This document shows positions 8,390 to 17,911 of a stretch of 64,000 nt of DNA, piece by piece. Where the stretch lies: assembly GCF_001721645.1 (NCBI RefSeq), contig NZ_CP017141.1, positions 2,604,001 to 2,668,000 of the forward strand, written 5' to 3'. A program made the position numbers and the translations under genes. Source of the DNA: Pedobacter steynii (GTDB lineage: Bacteria; Bacteroidota; Bacteroidia; Sphingobacteriales; Sphingobacteriaceae). Under the pieces are notes generated by a model. It searched no databases, was not told the origin of the DNA, and saw nothing but the letters and a program-made list of their open reading frames with translations. Each line of letters begins with the position of its first letter. Within the stretch, counting starts at the first letter, position 1.

Positions 8390-10054
8390 TTAAAGACCTA
8401 ACCTGTGTTGACGTAAAGTATCTTTGGCGATATCATATCCGGCGTCCGCATGTCTGATTACACCCATTGCCGGGTCATTGTGTAAAACTCGTTTGATCCT
8501 GACAGCTGCATCATCGGTCCCATCAGCAACGATCACCATTCCTGCATGGATAGAATAACCTATTCCAACACCGCCACCATGGTGTAAAGAAACCCAACTG
8601 GCACCACCAGCGGTATTAATCAACGCATTTAGAATCGGCCAGTCAGCTACTGCATCAGAGCCATCTAGCATGGCTTCGGTCTCTCTGTTTGGCGAGGCTA
8701 CTGAGCCGGTATCAAGGTGATCCCTTCCAATTACTATAGGTGCTTTTACTTTACCTTCCGCTACCAGTTTATTGAATGCCAATCCGGCTTTCTCTCTTTC
8801 TCCCTGACCAAGCCAGCAAATACGTGCGGGCAGGCCCTGGAATGCAATGCGTTCCTGAGCCATAGTGATCCATTGTTTCAGACTTTCATTCTCTGGAAAA
8901 AGTTCCAAAATCAGTTTATCCGTTTCATAGATGTCCTGTGGGTCGCCACTTAGTGCAGCCCAGCGGAAAGGCCCCTTTCCTTCACAAAATAGCGGACGAA
9001 TATAAGCGGGTACAAAACCAGGAAAATCGAAGGCATTTTCAACCCCTACTTCCAACGCTCTTCCGCGAAGGTTATTTCCGTAGTCAAAAGTGATCGCACC
9101 ACGTTTTTGCAGCTCCAGCATTTGTCGTACATGTTTTGCCATTGTTGCGTACGACTGTTTTACATATTCTTCCGGATTTTCAATACGTAGTTTCGCTGCT
9201 TCAGCAACACTAAGTCCTTCAGGGAAATAACCAATTAATGGATCATGTGCAGAAGTCTGGTCAGTTAATGTATCAGGAATGATATTTCGGTCTATCAATC
9301 GCTGTAACAATTCTACGGCATTACAAACCACGCCAATAGAAATGGCTTTCCCGTCTTTTTTATATTGTAAGGCTTTATCAATAGCTGTATCGATATCATG
9401 TTCAATCTCATCAATGTAACGGGTTTCCAGCCGCTTTTGAATGCGCCATTCTTCCACATCAGCAGCAAGACAAACACCCTGGTTCATGGTGATGGCTAGC
9501 GGCTGTGCTCCACCCATTCCTCCTAATCCGGCCGTCACATTCAATGTGCCTTTCAGGTTACGCTGAAAATGTTTGCGCGCCAGAGCAGCATAAGTCTCAT
9601 AGGTGCCCTGTACGATTCCCTGCGAACCGATATAAATCCATGATCCGGCCGTCATCTGACCATACATCATCAATCCTTTATCTTCCAGTTCATCAAAATG
9701 CTGCTGAGTTGCCCATTTTGGGACTAACTGGGAATTGGATATTAAAACCCTTGGAGCGTCTTTATGCGTTGGTAATATACCCACTGGCTTTCCAGATTGG
9801 ATCAGTAAGGTTTCGGTATCTTCTAAATTTTGTAGTGCTTTTACAATCAGGGCTAAAGCTTCCTTGTTTCTGGCAGCTTTACCGCGACCACCATAAACGA
9901 TCAGGTCTTCCGGACGTTCAGCTACTTCAGGATCAAGGTTATTTAACAGCATTCGTAACGCCGCCTCCTGTACCCATCCTTTACAGGTCAATGTATTTCC
10001 GGTTGGGGTTTGTTTTTTACTTAAGTCTAAACTAATATCCATATTTGCAGTCAT
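8390..10054 (-). CDS. hutU: Urocanate hydratase (urocanase)
   Basis: Second step of histidine degradation: adds water to urocanate to give imidazolonepropionate, using tightly bound NAD+. At 554 residues it has full family length. The urocanase signature is visible as [16 protein letters not shown], with the conserved Cys just before the GQGER, and the NAD-binding region includes [12 protein letters not shown]. Cytoplasmic. hutH lies 2.9 kb away on the same strand, separated by an oppositely oriented small protein and TonB receptor, so the two are not one operon. hutI and hutG are not in the window. A -7 box upstream (10075-10082) gives it its own promoter. Confidence 0.96.
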   Translation of the reverse strand: MTANMDISLDLSKKQTPTGNTLTCKGWVQEAALRMLLNNLDPEVAERPEDLIVYGGRGKAARNKEALALIVKALQNLEDTETLLIQSGKPVGILPTHKDAPRVLISNSQLVPKWATQQHFDELEDKGLMMYGQMTAGSWIYIGSQGIVQGTYETYAALARKHFQRNLKGTLNVTAGLGGMGGAQPLAITMNQGVCLAADVEEWRIQKRLETRYIDEIEHDIDTAIDKALQYKKDGKAISIGVVCNAVELLQRLIDRNIIPDTLTDQTSAHDPLIGYFPEGLSVAEAAKLRIENPEEYVKQSYATMAKHVRQMLELQKRGAITFDYGNNLRGRALEVGVENAFDFPGFVPAYIRPLFCEGKGPFRWAALSGDPQDIYETDKLILELFPENESLKQWITMAQERIAFQGLPARICWLGQGEREKAGLAFNKLVAEGKVKAPIVIGRDHLDTGSVASPNRETEAMLDGSDAVADWPILNALINTAGGASWVSLHHGGGVGIGYSIHAGMVIVADGTDDAAVRIKRVLHNDPAMGVIRHADAGYDIAKDTLRQHRLGL

Positions 10055-10074
10055 ATAAGGGCAATGTTATAAAA

Positions 10075-10082
10075 CAAATGTA
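10075..10082 (-). promoter_or_regulatory. hutU: -7 element of hutU
   Basis: On the minus strand the sequence is TACATTTG, a perfect TAnnTTTG, 20 nt before the hutU ATG at 10054. Confidence 0.45.
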
Positions 10083-10120
10083 TGTATTTATACGAAATTG
10101 AGTATTTTTAGCCTTCAAAA

Positions 10121-10456
10121 TTGAAAAAGAACAGGCAACATATCCACCAGATTATATCCATTGTTTTGCTGTGGGTGTTTGCTGTTGCATTGATTCCTTT
10201 TGGCGCTTTACATCACCATGAAGAGGAAGTTCAATGTGTGAAACACCAGAAAACCTGTAGTCATAAACTACATGTCAGCAATCATACCGATAACTGTCTG
10301 ATCTGTGCAGCACATTTTGAAAAAAACTACCTTCATCAGTACACTCATTTTCAGGTGTTCCTGGAGATGAGAACGATATCCAAAGACTACGCTACTGCCA
10401 GCGGTTCTTATACGGAGCTTATTGGTTCTTCCCTCCGCGGCCCCCCTGTTGTGTAA
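10121..10456 (+). CDS. Small exported His/Cys-rich protein
   Basis: 111 residues beginning at TTG 10121 (Met-Lys-Lys-Asn), with one hydrophobic segment (about 10-28) that reads as a signal peptide or anchor. The next 50 residues are packed with possible metal ligands: HHHEEEVQC, HQKTCSHKLH, HTDNCLICAAHFEKNYLHQ, giving four Cys and more than ten His. I do not recognise a named family. It lies 149 nt upstream of a co-oriented TonB receptor, and such small His/Cys proteins often sit beside metal-related receptors in Bacteroidota. Transition-metal binding (Cu, Zn or similar) in the periplasm is therefore a reasonable inference, but the metal is not determinable. No in-frame ATG is available near this position, so the TTG start is my choice. 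Confidence 0.65.
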   Translation: MKKNRQHIHQIISIVLLWVFAVALIPFGALHHHEEEVQCVKHQKTCSHKLHVSNHTDNCLICAAHFEKNYLHQYTHFQVFLEMRTISKDYATASGSYTELIGSSLRGPPVV

Positions 10457-10605
10457 TATTATCTTTCTTTTTATAATTTCCAGGCAATGTAAATCCGTGT
10501 ACAATGATACGCGCATTTTGTTTCGTCAGGAGAGCTGATTCTATTCAGCGATTTTCTTTTTATACACAACAGAACATTGGCGAGGGCCAATAAATAAAAA
10601 CACAC

Positions 10606-12906
10606 ATGAAAAAGATACATCTTGTATTAATTGTCTTGCTATATACTTTTTTTTCTGCCAATAGTTTTGCGGCAGAATTGTCAGAAGTTAAGGGTAAAAT
10701 TACCGATGCCAGCACTCAGGAACCTTTGGCTGGCGCCACAGTATACATCAGCGATTTAAAAGCGGTAACGACCACTAATAGCAACGGAGAGTTTACCTTA
10801 AAAAACATTCCTTCAAAGGGAAGATTTTTAATGGAGGTCCGTTTTATAGGTTATAAAACTTATTCAAAAATGGTAGATCTGGCTACCATCAATACCTTAA
10901 ATGTTCCTATGGAGCCTTCGGTTATCGAAAGTGCAGAAGTGGTGATCACCGGCTCTCCTTTTAGTTCCAACAATAAAACAAACAGTTTGTCAGTAGTAAC
11001 CGTTGGCAAAGATAAACTGGCTCAGGCCGGAGGGACGAATCTGGTTGATGCGATTTCCAGAATTCCTGGTGTTTCGCAGGTGAGTACAGGCGGAGCAATC
11101 TCTAAGCCCACTATCCGGGGATTAGGCTATAACAGGGTATTAACCATGGTAGACGGTGCCAGAGAAGAGGCGCAACAATGGGGTGATGAACACGGAATTG
11201 AGGTAGACCAGTTTTCTGCAGCACGGGTGGAGATCCTGAAAGGACCAGCCAGTTTGCTTTATGGATCTGACGCATTGGGAGGAGTGATTAATATTATTGA
11301 TGACCTTGTTCCTCCGCCGGGGGTATTCAACGGAGATTTTACGACTTCTTATAGTACCAATAATGGACTTAGTGCGTCTTCTTTGATGCTTCAGGGCAAT
11401 GATAACGGATTTGTATATCGTGGGCGTGCTTCTTATAAGAACGCTTATGGTTTTGGTTATAAAAATACTACGGTCCCGAATTCAGGATTTAATGAGTTTA
11501 ATCTGAATGGAATGGTTGGGCTAAATAAAAGCTGGGGATATTCTCACCTGACTTTCTCCCGTTTTCATACCAATATTGGCCTGGTGGAAGATGGGCCAAA
11601 CGAGCAGGGAAATTTCCTGAATGAGAATGGAGAGGTGATTACAAAATCTGAAGCACAGGAAAGAAGATTAGGTTTACCTTTTCAGAACATCAATCACTAC
11701 CGTGCAGCATTGAACAGTAATTTTATTTTGGGTAACGGACAGCTGAAAACTACTTTCGCCTTTCAAAGAAATATGAGAAAGGAATTTGAAGAAAGTGCAA
11801 CTGAACCGGGCTTGAATTTAAACCTGAACTCTTATACCTATGATGTAAAGTATTATTTTCCTAATGCGGGCAAATGGGAACCTGCAATTGGTGTTCAGGG
11901 CATGTACCAGAAGAATGTCAATAAGGGCGATGAATTCCTGATTCCTGATTACAATAGCAATAATATTGGAGCTTTTGCATACCTGAAACGGAACTTTGAA
12001 AAAGGAGCGATCAATATTGGTGCCCGTTATGATTATAAAAAAATAAACGGAGAAGACCTATCTATAGATGGGGAACAGGTATTTAATCGCTTTGATAATA
12101 AGTTCTCTAATATTTCCGGTTCTATCGGTTTTGCTTATGAGGTAGCCAAAAATCTCGTGTTGAAAGGAAATGCCGGATCGGGGTTCAGGGCACCAAATAT
12201 TGCTGAACTTGCCGCAAATGGTCGTCATGAAGGGACTTTTAGGTATGAAATTGGAAATAGTAAACTGAAGCAGGAAACCAGCTTACAGTTTGATCTTGGC
12301 CTGGAGTATACGGCAAAATCTGTAACGTTTGGCCTGAATGCTTATGCCAACAGAATCTTTAACTACATCTATCCGGGGAATTTCAATAAGGAAACTAAAG
12401 AGTTGACCAACGAAGCAGGAGAAATAGAAATTTTACCTGTCTATCGTTTTGTACAGACAAAAGCAGACCTGATTGGTGGTGAAGCATCTATGGATTTTCA
12501 CCTGGTGAAATCGCTTCACTTTGAAAATTCATTTGCTTATGTCAGAGGAATTAACCGCTCTGATGATTCTCCATTGCCATTCATTCCGGCGGCATCTATT
12601 AATAATGAGCTGCGCTTTGAACCAGGCATAAAAGGGCTTGACGGAACTTATATTAAAGTTGGTGTTAGTAATGTATTAAAACAGGCTCGCTTTGATAGCT
12701 TTGAAACACAAACCGATGGTTATACTTTGCTAGATGCAGGTATAGGAACATCAATCAAGACGGGAAAAGGAAAACTGAATCTATGGGTAACTGGACAGAA
12801 TCTGTTGGATAAAAAATATTACAATCACCTGAGCAGATATAAGCCTGCAGGTATTTATAATACAGGAAGGAATGTTACTTTCGGAATCAACATTCCGTTT
12901 ATGTAG
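10606..12906 (+). CDS. TonB-dependent outer-membrane receptor
   Basis: A 766-residue outer-membrane importer driven by TonB. It has a signal peptide (1-22), a CarboxypepD_reg-like domain (about 27-105, KGKITDASTQEPLAGATVYI...NGEFTLKNIP), a plug (about 115-225) with VEILKGPASLLYGSDALGGVINI, and a 22-strand type barrel to a C-terminal aromatic region ending NIPFM. The plug contains an unusual acidic/His stretch, REEAQQWGDEHGIEVDQF. It ends at a strong terminator shared with hutH. The upstream His/Cys-rich gene suggests metal or metallophore uptake. The substrate is not certain: no SusD partner is present, so glycan uptake is unlikely. Confidence 0.9.
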   Translation: MKKIHLVLIVLLYTFFSANSFAAELSEVKGKITDASTQEPLAGATVYISDLKAVTTTNSNGEFTLKNIPSKGRFLMEVRFIGYKTYSKMVDLATINTLNVPMEPSVIESAEVVITGSPFSSNNKTNSLSVVTVGKDKLAQAGGTNLVDAISRIPGVSQVSTGGAISKPTIRGLGYNRVLTMVDGAREEAQQWGDEHGIEVDQFSAARVEILKGPASLLYGSDALGGVINIIDDLVPPPGVFNGDFTTSYSTNNGLSASSLMLQGNDNGFVYRGRASYKNAYGFGYKNTTVPNSGFNEFNLNGMVGLNKSWGYSHLTFSRFHTNIGLVEDGPNEQGNFLNENGEVITKSEAQERRLGLPFQNINHYRAALNSNFILGNGQLKTTFAFQRNMRKEFEESATEPGLNLNLNSYTYDVKYYFPNAGKWEPAIGVQGMYQKNVNKGDEFLIPDYNSNNIGAFAYLKRNFEKGAINIGARYDYKKINGEDLSIDGEQVFNRFDNKFSNISGSIGFAYEVAKNLVLKGNAGSGFRAPNIAELAANGRHEGTFRYEIGNSKLKQETSLQFDLGLEYTAKSVTFGLNAYANRIFNYIYPGNFNKETKELTNEAGEIEILPVYRFVQTKADLIGGEASMDFHLVKSLHFENSFAYVRGINRSDDSPLPFIPAASINNELRFEPGIKGLDGTYIKVGVSNVLKQARFDSFETQTDGYTLLDAGIGTSIKTGKGKLNLWVTGQNLLDKKYYNHLSRYKPAGIYNTGRNVTFGINIPFM

Positions 12907-12924
12907 GAAATCTCATTCAAAAAT

Positions 12925-12967
12925 AAGAACAGGGCTATCATGATCAACATGGTAGCCCTGTTCTTTT
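12925..12967. terminator. Bidirectional terminator between TonB receptor and hutH
   Basis: An 18-bp stem (AAGAACAGGGCTATCATG pairs with the opposite arm through one G-U) and a 5-nt loop lie between two converging genes, with T-runs after it on the plus strand. Confidence 0.85.
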
Positions 12968-12981
12968 ATGATACTATCGTA

Positions 12982-14469
12982 TTAAATTTTTTCTGTTTTC
13001 AGGAAGTTCACTGAAGCCGCGATATCTGTTGCCAATAGACGATCTGCCTCATTAAAAGAAACCACTTTTCTATAATTAGCAACCAATGATTCAATAGCGT
13101 CTGAAGAAGCCAGAGGCTTTCTTAGGTCTAATGCCTGTGTTGCGGTGAGCAGTTCTATTGCCAGGATTCTTTCCAGGTTATAGACTACTCGTAAACACTT
13201 GGTCGCTGCATTCGCACCCATACTTACATGGTCTTCCTGTCCATTGCTGGAAACAATACTGTCTATAGATGCTGGTGTACACAGCTGTTTATTTTCACTT
13301 GCAATAGATGCTGCGGTGTATTGCGTAATCATCAAACCCGAGTTTAAGCCTGCATCCTTTACCAGGAAAGGGGGTAATCCTCTCTGGCCGGAAATCAGTT
13401 GAAAAGTTCTTCTTTCAGAGATAGAACCAAATTCTGCCAGAGCTATACACAGGAAGTCCAGTGTCAGCGCTAAAGGCTGCCCGTGGAAATTGCCCGCAGA
13501 GATAATGCGGTCTTCGTCTGGAAATACATTTGGATTATCTGTTACGGAATTGATTTCTGTTTCAAAAACAGATTGAATATAGTTGATGCTGTCTTTACTT
13601 GCCCCATGCACCTGAGGCACGCAACGGAAAGAATAGGGATCTTGAGTTTGCTTGCCTTCGCGCTTGATCAGTTCACTTCCATTCAGCCATTTACTAATAT
13701 TCTGGGCTGTATGTATTTGTCCTGCATGCGGTCTGATGATATGGCTAAATGTATCAAATGGATCAATTCTGCAGTCAAATCCATCGATGGAAATTGCAGC
13801 AATTGCATCTGCCCATTTTGCCAGGCTCTGTGCTTTAAGCAGACAGAAAACACCGTAGGAACTCATGAACTGAGTACCGTTAATTAAAGCCAGGCCTTCT
13901 TTAGATTGAAGCTTTAATGCTTCCCAACCTAAAGTAGCATAAAGCTCTTTTGTCGTTGTTTTTATCCCTTTATAGAGAACTACACCTTCCCCAATCAACG
14001 GCAAGGCCAGGTGAGCTAGTGGAGCCAGATCGCCGGAAGCACCTAAAGAGCCCTGGGTGTAGATTACCGGGAGAATATCATTATTGTAAAAATCAATCAG
14101 ACGCTGAACGGTAGTTAAGGCGATTGCAGAATGCCCATAGCTAAGGGACTGAATTTTCAGCAATAACATCAAACGTACAATCTCAGAAGATACTTCCTCT
14201 CCGGTACCACAGGCGTGGGACAACAGTAAATTATGTTGCAATTGAGAAAGTTTCTCAGATTCGATCTCTACATTTTGTAAATAGCCAAATCCGGTATTGA
14301 TTCCATATATAGGGCCATCATGACGTTTAAGCTTATCGTCCAGATAGTTTCTGCATTTTTTTATTTTAGCAAGGGCCGCATCGGATAATTGTAGGGTTTG
14401 TTTTTCTTCGATGATCCAGGCGATTTGTGCCAGAGATAATCTTTCCAAACCTATTTGGTAAGTGCTCAT
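12982..14469 (-). CDS. hutH: Histidine ammonia-lyase
   Basis: Removes ammonia from histidine to give urocanate, the first step of histidine catabolism. At 495 residues it is in the normal range. The Ala-Ser-Gly triplet that cyclises into the MIO electrophile is at 144-146 in GSLGASGDLAPLAHL, and the N-terminal YGINTGFG loop supplies the conserved Tyr. Cytoplasmic homotetramer in the family. It shares its function with hutU but is transcribed separately. Other MIO enzymes (Phe/Tyr lyases) are possible in principle, but hutU nearby and the overall sequence favour histidine. Confidence 0.95.
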   Translation of the reverse strand: MSTYQIGLERLSLAQIAWIIEEKQTLQLSDAALAKIKKCRNYLDDKLKRHDGPIYGINTGFGYLQNVEIESEKLSQLQHNLLLSHACGTGEEVSSEIVRLMLLLKIQSLSYGHSAIALTTVQRLIDFYNNDILPVIYTQGSLGASGDLAPLAHLALPLIGEGVVLYKGIKTTTKELYATLGWEALKLQSKEGLALINGTQFMSSYGVFCLLKAQSLAKWADAIAAISIDGFDCRIDPFDTFSHIIRPHAGQIHTAQNISKWLNGSELIKREGKQTQDPYSFRCVPQVHGASKDSINYIQSVFETEINSVTDNPNVFPDEDRIISAGNFHGQPLALTLDFLCIALAEFGSISERRTFQLISGQRGLPPFLVKDAGLNSGLMITQYTAASIASENKQLCTPASIDSIVSSNGQEDHVSMGANAATKCLRVVYNLERILAIELLTATQALDLRKPLASSDAIESLVANYRKVVSFNEADRLLATDIAASVNFLKTEKI

Positions 14470-14485
14470 ACTTTTTATATTTCTG

Positions 14486-14493
14486 CAAAATTA
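14486..14493 (-). promoter_or_regulatory. hutH: -7 element of hutH
   Basis: On the minus strand TAATTTTG, a perfect TAnnTTTG, 16 nt before the ATG at 14469. Confidence 0.4.
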
Positions 14494-14554
14494 TAAATAA
14501 TGCTTAAGTTTAGAACTTTCGATCCTTTTTATTGTTTTTTCTAAAATTTCACCT

Positions 14555-15544
14555 ATGTTTTCTAAAAAAATCTCATTTTACTTCTTGTTTTTCTTCGGTA
14601 GCCTTGCTGGTATGGCTCAGCAAACAGATACTTTGTCTATCACTTTGGAAAACGTTAAATATGCTTACCCCGTAAAATATTTCCCTATTCATGCTGAAGG
14701 TCAGGACCTGCGGATGGCGTATATGGACGTTGCTCCTCTGAATGCTCCAAATGGAAGAACTGTAGTGCTCTTTCATGGAAAGAATTTTGGGGGTTATTAT
14801 TGGGGAAATACGATAAAAGCACTCAGAGAAAGGGGATTCAGAGTGATTGTTCCTGATCAGATTGGTTTTGGAAAATCCTCGAAAGCATTTATTCATTATA
14901 GTTTCCATCAGATGGCACGATGGAATAAAGCCTTACTGGATACTTTAGGAATTCAAAAAGCAAATATCCTGGGGCATTCTATGGGAGGGATGCTGGCTAC
15001 CCGTTTTGCTTTATTGTACCCGGAAAGTACAGAAAAACTATTGCTGGAAAATCCAATAGGATTGGAAGATTACAGAAGTTTTGTTCCTTATATCAGCACA
15101 GAAGATCAATATAAAACTGAGCTGAAAGCTACCGCCGAAAGTGTCAGGAAATATTATCAGAGTTCTTATTTTACTGTTTGGAAACCGGAGTATGAGGAGC
15201 TGGTACGTATTGCCGGAGGAGTAACTGCCGGTGCTGACTTTCCGCGTTGGGCGAAAGTAGCAGCCATGACTTTTACTATGATCTATGAACAGCCGGTGGT
15301 TCACGAGTTTATCAATGTTCGCGTACCTGCTGTTTTATTTATTGGTAAAGAAGATAAGACTATAGTGGGAAAGGGCTTGCTCAGCCCTGATCAACAAGCT
15401 TTACACGGGCAGTACCGTTTTCTTGGGAAACAAACTGCGGCTAAAATTCCAGGCGCTAAGATTGTGGAGTTTGAAGGCTGTGGGCATATTCCTCATATAG
15501 AAATACCCACAGAATTCAATGTTGCCCTACTGGGGAGCCTATAG
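14555..15544 (+). CDS. Exported alpha/beta hydrolase
   Basis: 329 residues with a signal peptide (1-21, ending AGMAQ) followed by an alpha/beta-hydrolase fold. The oxyanion-region HGKNFGG and the nucleophile elbow GHSMGG (Ser142) are clear, DQIGFGKS is the usual strand-loop, and a catalytic His is in GCGHIPH near residue 314. The overall pattern resembles epoxide hydrolase, haloperoxidase or carboxylic-ester lipase-like members; the substrate cannot be assigned. It stands alone and overlaps the convergent MtfA-like gene by 6 nt at the 3' end. Periplasmic location follows from the signal peptide. Confidence 0.88.
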   Translation: MFSKKISFYFLFFFGSLAGMAQQTDTLSITLENVKYAYPVKYFPIHAEGQDLRMAYMDVAPLNAPNGRTVVLFHGKNFGGYYWGNTIKALRERGFRVIVPDQIGFGKSSKAFIHYSFHQMARWNKALLDTLGIQKANILGHSMGGMLATRFALLYPESTEKLLLENPIGLEDYRSFVPYISTEDQYKTELKATAESVRKYYQSSYFTVWKPEYEELVRIAGGVTAGADFPRWAKVAAMTFTMIYEQPVVHEFINVRVPAVLFIGKEDKTIVGKGLLSPDQQALHGQYRFLGKQTAAKIPGAKIVEFEGCGHIPHIEIPTEFNVALLGSL

Positions 15545-16318
15545 CAGTTTTTGCGCTGGATCCTGTAAAAATATCTCAGACAAACTTTCATAAAGTTCAG
15601 GATGCCTGGATTTAAACTGATCTGGTTTCTCAAAGAAATATTCTGATACCACAGCAAAGAATTCTGCTTCATTGGTAATCGCATAAGGGTTAATGTCTGA
15701 TTTTCCCTGTTCAATTTTGTGCATCTCCCCATGGATCATTTTGATCCATGGGATAGTGTACTCATGTTTCATCAGGTTTTCCGGAATTCCATCTGTAGCC
15801 CCATCTGATTTGTCCAGCAAGTGTACAAATTCATGTATCGCTGTATTCTCTTTATCTGCTGCATTGGAGAAACCCTGAAGTAATGCAGCTCTGGACAAGA
15901 TCATCTGCCCATTCATATAACCGCTTCCAACCATTCCTGAAATGTTTCTGTCTCCCCCTTCATATTGAAAATCTTTATTAAAGGTATCAGGATATAATAA
16001 TACATTCGTCAGATTGTCGTATCTCCAGTCTTCAAAACCGAAAACCGGGATCACAGCACTTGAGGCAATTAAAAGTTTGTCCAGGACACTGATCGGAGTG
16101 CCTACTCCTTCTATATGTATCCCGCTTAAAAAAGCAGAGAGCCTCTGTTCAAATCGGAGACGATCATCTACCGTGAGGTGTTGATAATAGGTTACATGCT
16201 GGAATAACAACTGTTTATCTGACTCACTCAGGCTCACATAATTTTTATGATTGTCTTTTCTGAAAATGAAATAAATTACCAACAGAAAGATGGGGATAAG
16301 GATGAAAAAAGACTGCAT
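15539..16318 (-). CDS. MtfA-family zinc-dependent peptidase
   Basis: 259 residues. An N-terminal hydrophobic segment (about 3-19) is followed by an MtfA/DUF980-type peptidase domain with HEFVH at 162-166 (zinc ligands His162 and His166, catalytic Glu163) and the conserved downstream region NPYAITNEAEFFAVVSEYFFE that supplies the third ligand. In E. coli MtfA modulates the glucose repressor Mlc and has aminopeptidase activity. Mlc is not expected here, so the physiological target is unknown. It starts 3 nt after the stop of the Gfo/Idh gene and is the second gene of that operon. The membrane anchor differs from the cytosolic E. coli protein. Confidence 0.85.
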   Translation of the reverse strand: MQSFFILIPIFLLVIYFIFRKDNHKNYVSLSESDKQLLFQHVTYYQHLTVDDRLRFEQRLSAFLSGIHIEGVGTPISVLDKLLIASSAVIPVFGFEDWRYDNLTNVLLYPDTFNKDFQYEGGDRNISGMVGSGYMNGQMILSRAALLQGFSNAADKENTAIHEFVHLLDKSDGATDGIPENLMKHEYTIPWIKMIHGEMHKIEQGKSDINPYAITNEAEFFAVVSEYFFEKPDQFKSRHPELYESLSEIFLQDPAQKLL

Positions 16319-16321
16319 ATT

Positions 16322-17335
16322 TTAAGCTTCGAGAATTTCCAGTTGAGTAATAACCTTCTCCTCTGTTACCGGATAAGGCTGCTGATTGATCAGACTTTGA
16401 TATACCGCTTCAAATAGGGGCAGGTAGCTTCCCCTCAGCGATGGAATATCATATTTTGTTTTATTTCCCTCTTCGTCAATTAAGGTCAGTTTACCAGCTG
16501 TTCCAGGTGCTTCAATACCATAAGCGGGATCAGAGACTTTCATTCCCTGTAATAATTGTGCTTCCTGAGCATCTGCTCTCACCTTATGTAAGGAACCTTT
16601 GGTACCGTTAATGACAAAGGCAGGTAAAGCATCGACCACCATCATGTTCGAATGAACAAATACATGAACACTTTCCGGGTAGCTCAGATGGATTGAAAAA
16701 TAATCATCGACTTTGGTCCCTACCCGGTTTTTCCCTAAAATTTTATGAAATGAGTCCGGTTTGCCGAAAATACTTAGTGCCTGGTCCAATAAATGCGGGC
16801 CTAAATCATACATCAACCCACTTGCTGCTACAGGTTCTTCCTTGAAACTTTTTACACCAATTGTGGAGCGATATCTGTCATAACGGAAATGGACTTCGCT
16901 CAACTTACCAAGTTTTCCGCTGTCAATCACTTCTCGTACGGCAATAAAATCACTATCCCATCTCCTGTTTTGATAGAAGAAGATTTTTCTGTCCAATTGT
17001 TTTGCCAGACTGAAAATTTCTTTAGCTTCAGCAGAACTGGCGACGAATGGTTTTTCTACCAAAATATGTTTCCCTGCAGTTAATGCTTTTTTGGCATAGT
17101 CGTAATGAGTATTGTTAGGGGTATTGATAATGATCAACTCGATCGCTTCATCAGCAATTAAATCATCGATGCTATCGTAACTAATAATTCCCGGATAATC
17201 ACTTGCCGCGGTCTTGTGGTTTCTTTCCGTTACTGCATGTAATTTAAATCCAGGATGAGCATGCACAAATGGGGCATGAAATACTTTTCCTGACATACCA
17301 TAGGCCATCAGGCCGGTTACGATCTCTTTTTTCAT
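16322..17335 (-). CDS. Gfo/Idh/MocA-family oxidoreductase
   Basis: NAD(P)-dependent dehydrogenase of 337 residues. The Rossmann part begins GLMAYGMSGKVFHAPF and holds the EKPF motif near residue 93 (its Lys is usually catalytic). The C-terminal Gfo/Idh sheet domain contains GSGL-like region ASGLMYDLGPHLLDQAL. Members act on sugars, inositols or similar polyols. The particular substrate is not visible, though the GKVFHAPF start resembles the YceM/YdgJ-like subgroup. It is cytoplasmic, first gene of an operon with the MtfA-like peptidase (3-nt gap). Confidence 0.92.
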   Translation of the reverse strand: MKKEIVTGLMAYGMSGKVFHAPFVHAHPGFKLHAVTERNHKTAASDYPGIISYDSIDDLIADEAIELIIINTPNNTHYDYAKKALTAGKHILVEKPFVASSAEAKEIFSLAKQLDRKIFFYQNRRWDSDFIAVREVIDSGKLGKLSEVHFRYDRYRSTIGVKSFKEEPVAASGLMYDLGPHLLDQALSIFGKPDSFHKILGKNRVGTKVDDYFSIHLSYPESVHVFVHSNMMVVDALPAFVINGTKGSLHKVRADAQEAQLLQGMKVSDPAYGIEAPGTAGKLTLIDEEGNKTKYDIPSLRGSYLPLFEAVYQSLINQQPYPVTEEKVITQLEILEA

Positions 17336-17468
17336 TAGTATATGTTTATCTTTCTATCGGTTATGAAGTAATCTTAAACCCTGTGAATCTATTTTCAATA
17401 CGCTAAAAATAACAAAACGCTCGGCTAAACGCTTAATCTTAATGTAATAAAGCACAAATGCTAATTTG

Positions 17469-17476
17469 TATCTTTG
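17469..17476 (+). promoter_or_regulatory. -7 element close to the start codon; probably leaderless
   Basis: TATCTTTG, a perfect TAnnTTTG, ends 4 nt before the ATG at 17481, so the transcript likely begins at or beside the start codon. Confidence 0.5.
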
Positions 17477-17480
17477 TTCC

Positions 17481-17825
17481 ATGAAACCTGCAGAAATACA
17501 CGCGAAATGGAAAGTTTTGCAAGAAAAGATAGCTCAGGAGTTTGATTCTGATATACCCGATTTAAAGGTCATGTTATTTTTAATCGGTGTGCAGGAATTG
17601 GGCAAGGGACCTGGCAAGTATAGTAAACGTCAAAAGGAAGAATTAATGCACATTGCAACCTGTCGCTTATTAAGTGAAATGGGATTCTATGAACTGGAAG
17701 GATTAGATCAGGATGGATGGCCACATTGGAAATTGGTAAAGCCAGTTCCATCGTTTGCAATGATGGAGCAGGAATTGTTACTGAAGTCATTAGCCATCCA
17801 TTATTTTGAGGATATCTATCAGTAA
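17481..17825 (+). CDS. Conserved-looking small cytoplasmic protein, unknown function
   Basis: 114 residues, no signal peptide or membrane segment. The sequence is acidic and helical-looking (KPAEIHAKWKVLQEKIAQEF...), with a central LMFLIGVQELGKGPGKYSKRQKEELMHIATCRLL and a C-terminal ...WPHWKLVKPVPSF. I do not recognise a family. The ATG at 17481 follows a -7 element by 4 nt and gives a natural start; the reading from 17466 would include the promoter. It has its own promoter and terminator, which supports it being a real gene. Confidence 0.65.
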   Translation: MKPAEIHAKWKVLQEKIAQEFDSDIPDLKVMLFLIGVQELGKGPGKYSKRQKEELMHIATCRLLSEMGFYELEGLDQDGWPHWKLVKPVPSFAMMEQELLLKSLAIHYFEDIYQ

Positions 17826-17851
17826 GAACCTATAAAAAGTTAAACAATAAA

Positions 17852-17886
17852 AAACCCGAAGTACAAAGTACGACGGGTTTTTGTTT
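17852..17886. terminator. Bidirectional terminator
   Basis: AAACCCG / CGGGTTT arms enclose an inner GTAC...GTAC pairing, and T-rich sequence follows in both directions. It lies between the convergent small hypothetical gene and the OmpA-like gene. Confidence 0.75.
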
Positions 17887-17911
17887 TTATAGGTAGATGT
17901 AAATGTGCTTA

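Noticed and set aside
9505..10035. 176-residue plus-strand frame opposite hutU
   Set aside because: Lies wholly inside hutU, no family features, composition of an antisense frame.
13483..13887. 134-residue plus-strand frame opposite hutH
   Set aside because: Contained in hutH and without recognisable features.
15539..15544. Possible fusion or frameshift at the overlap of the hydrolase and MtfA-like genes
   Set aside because: The genes converge on opposite strands; a 6-nt overlap of stop regions is ordinary in dense Bacteroidota genomes.
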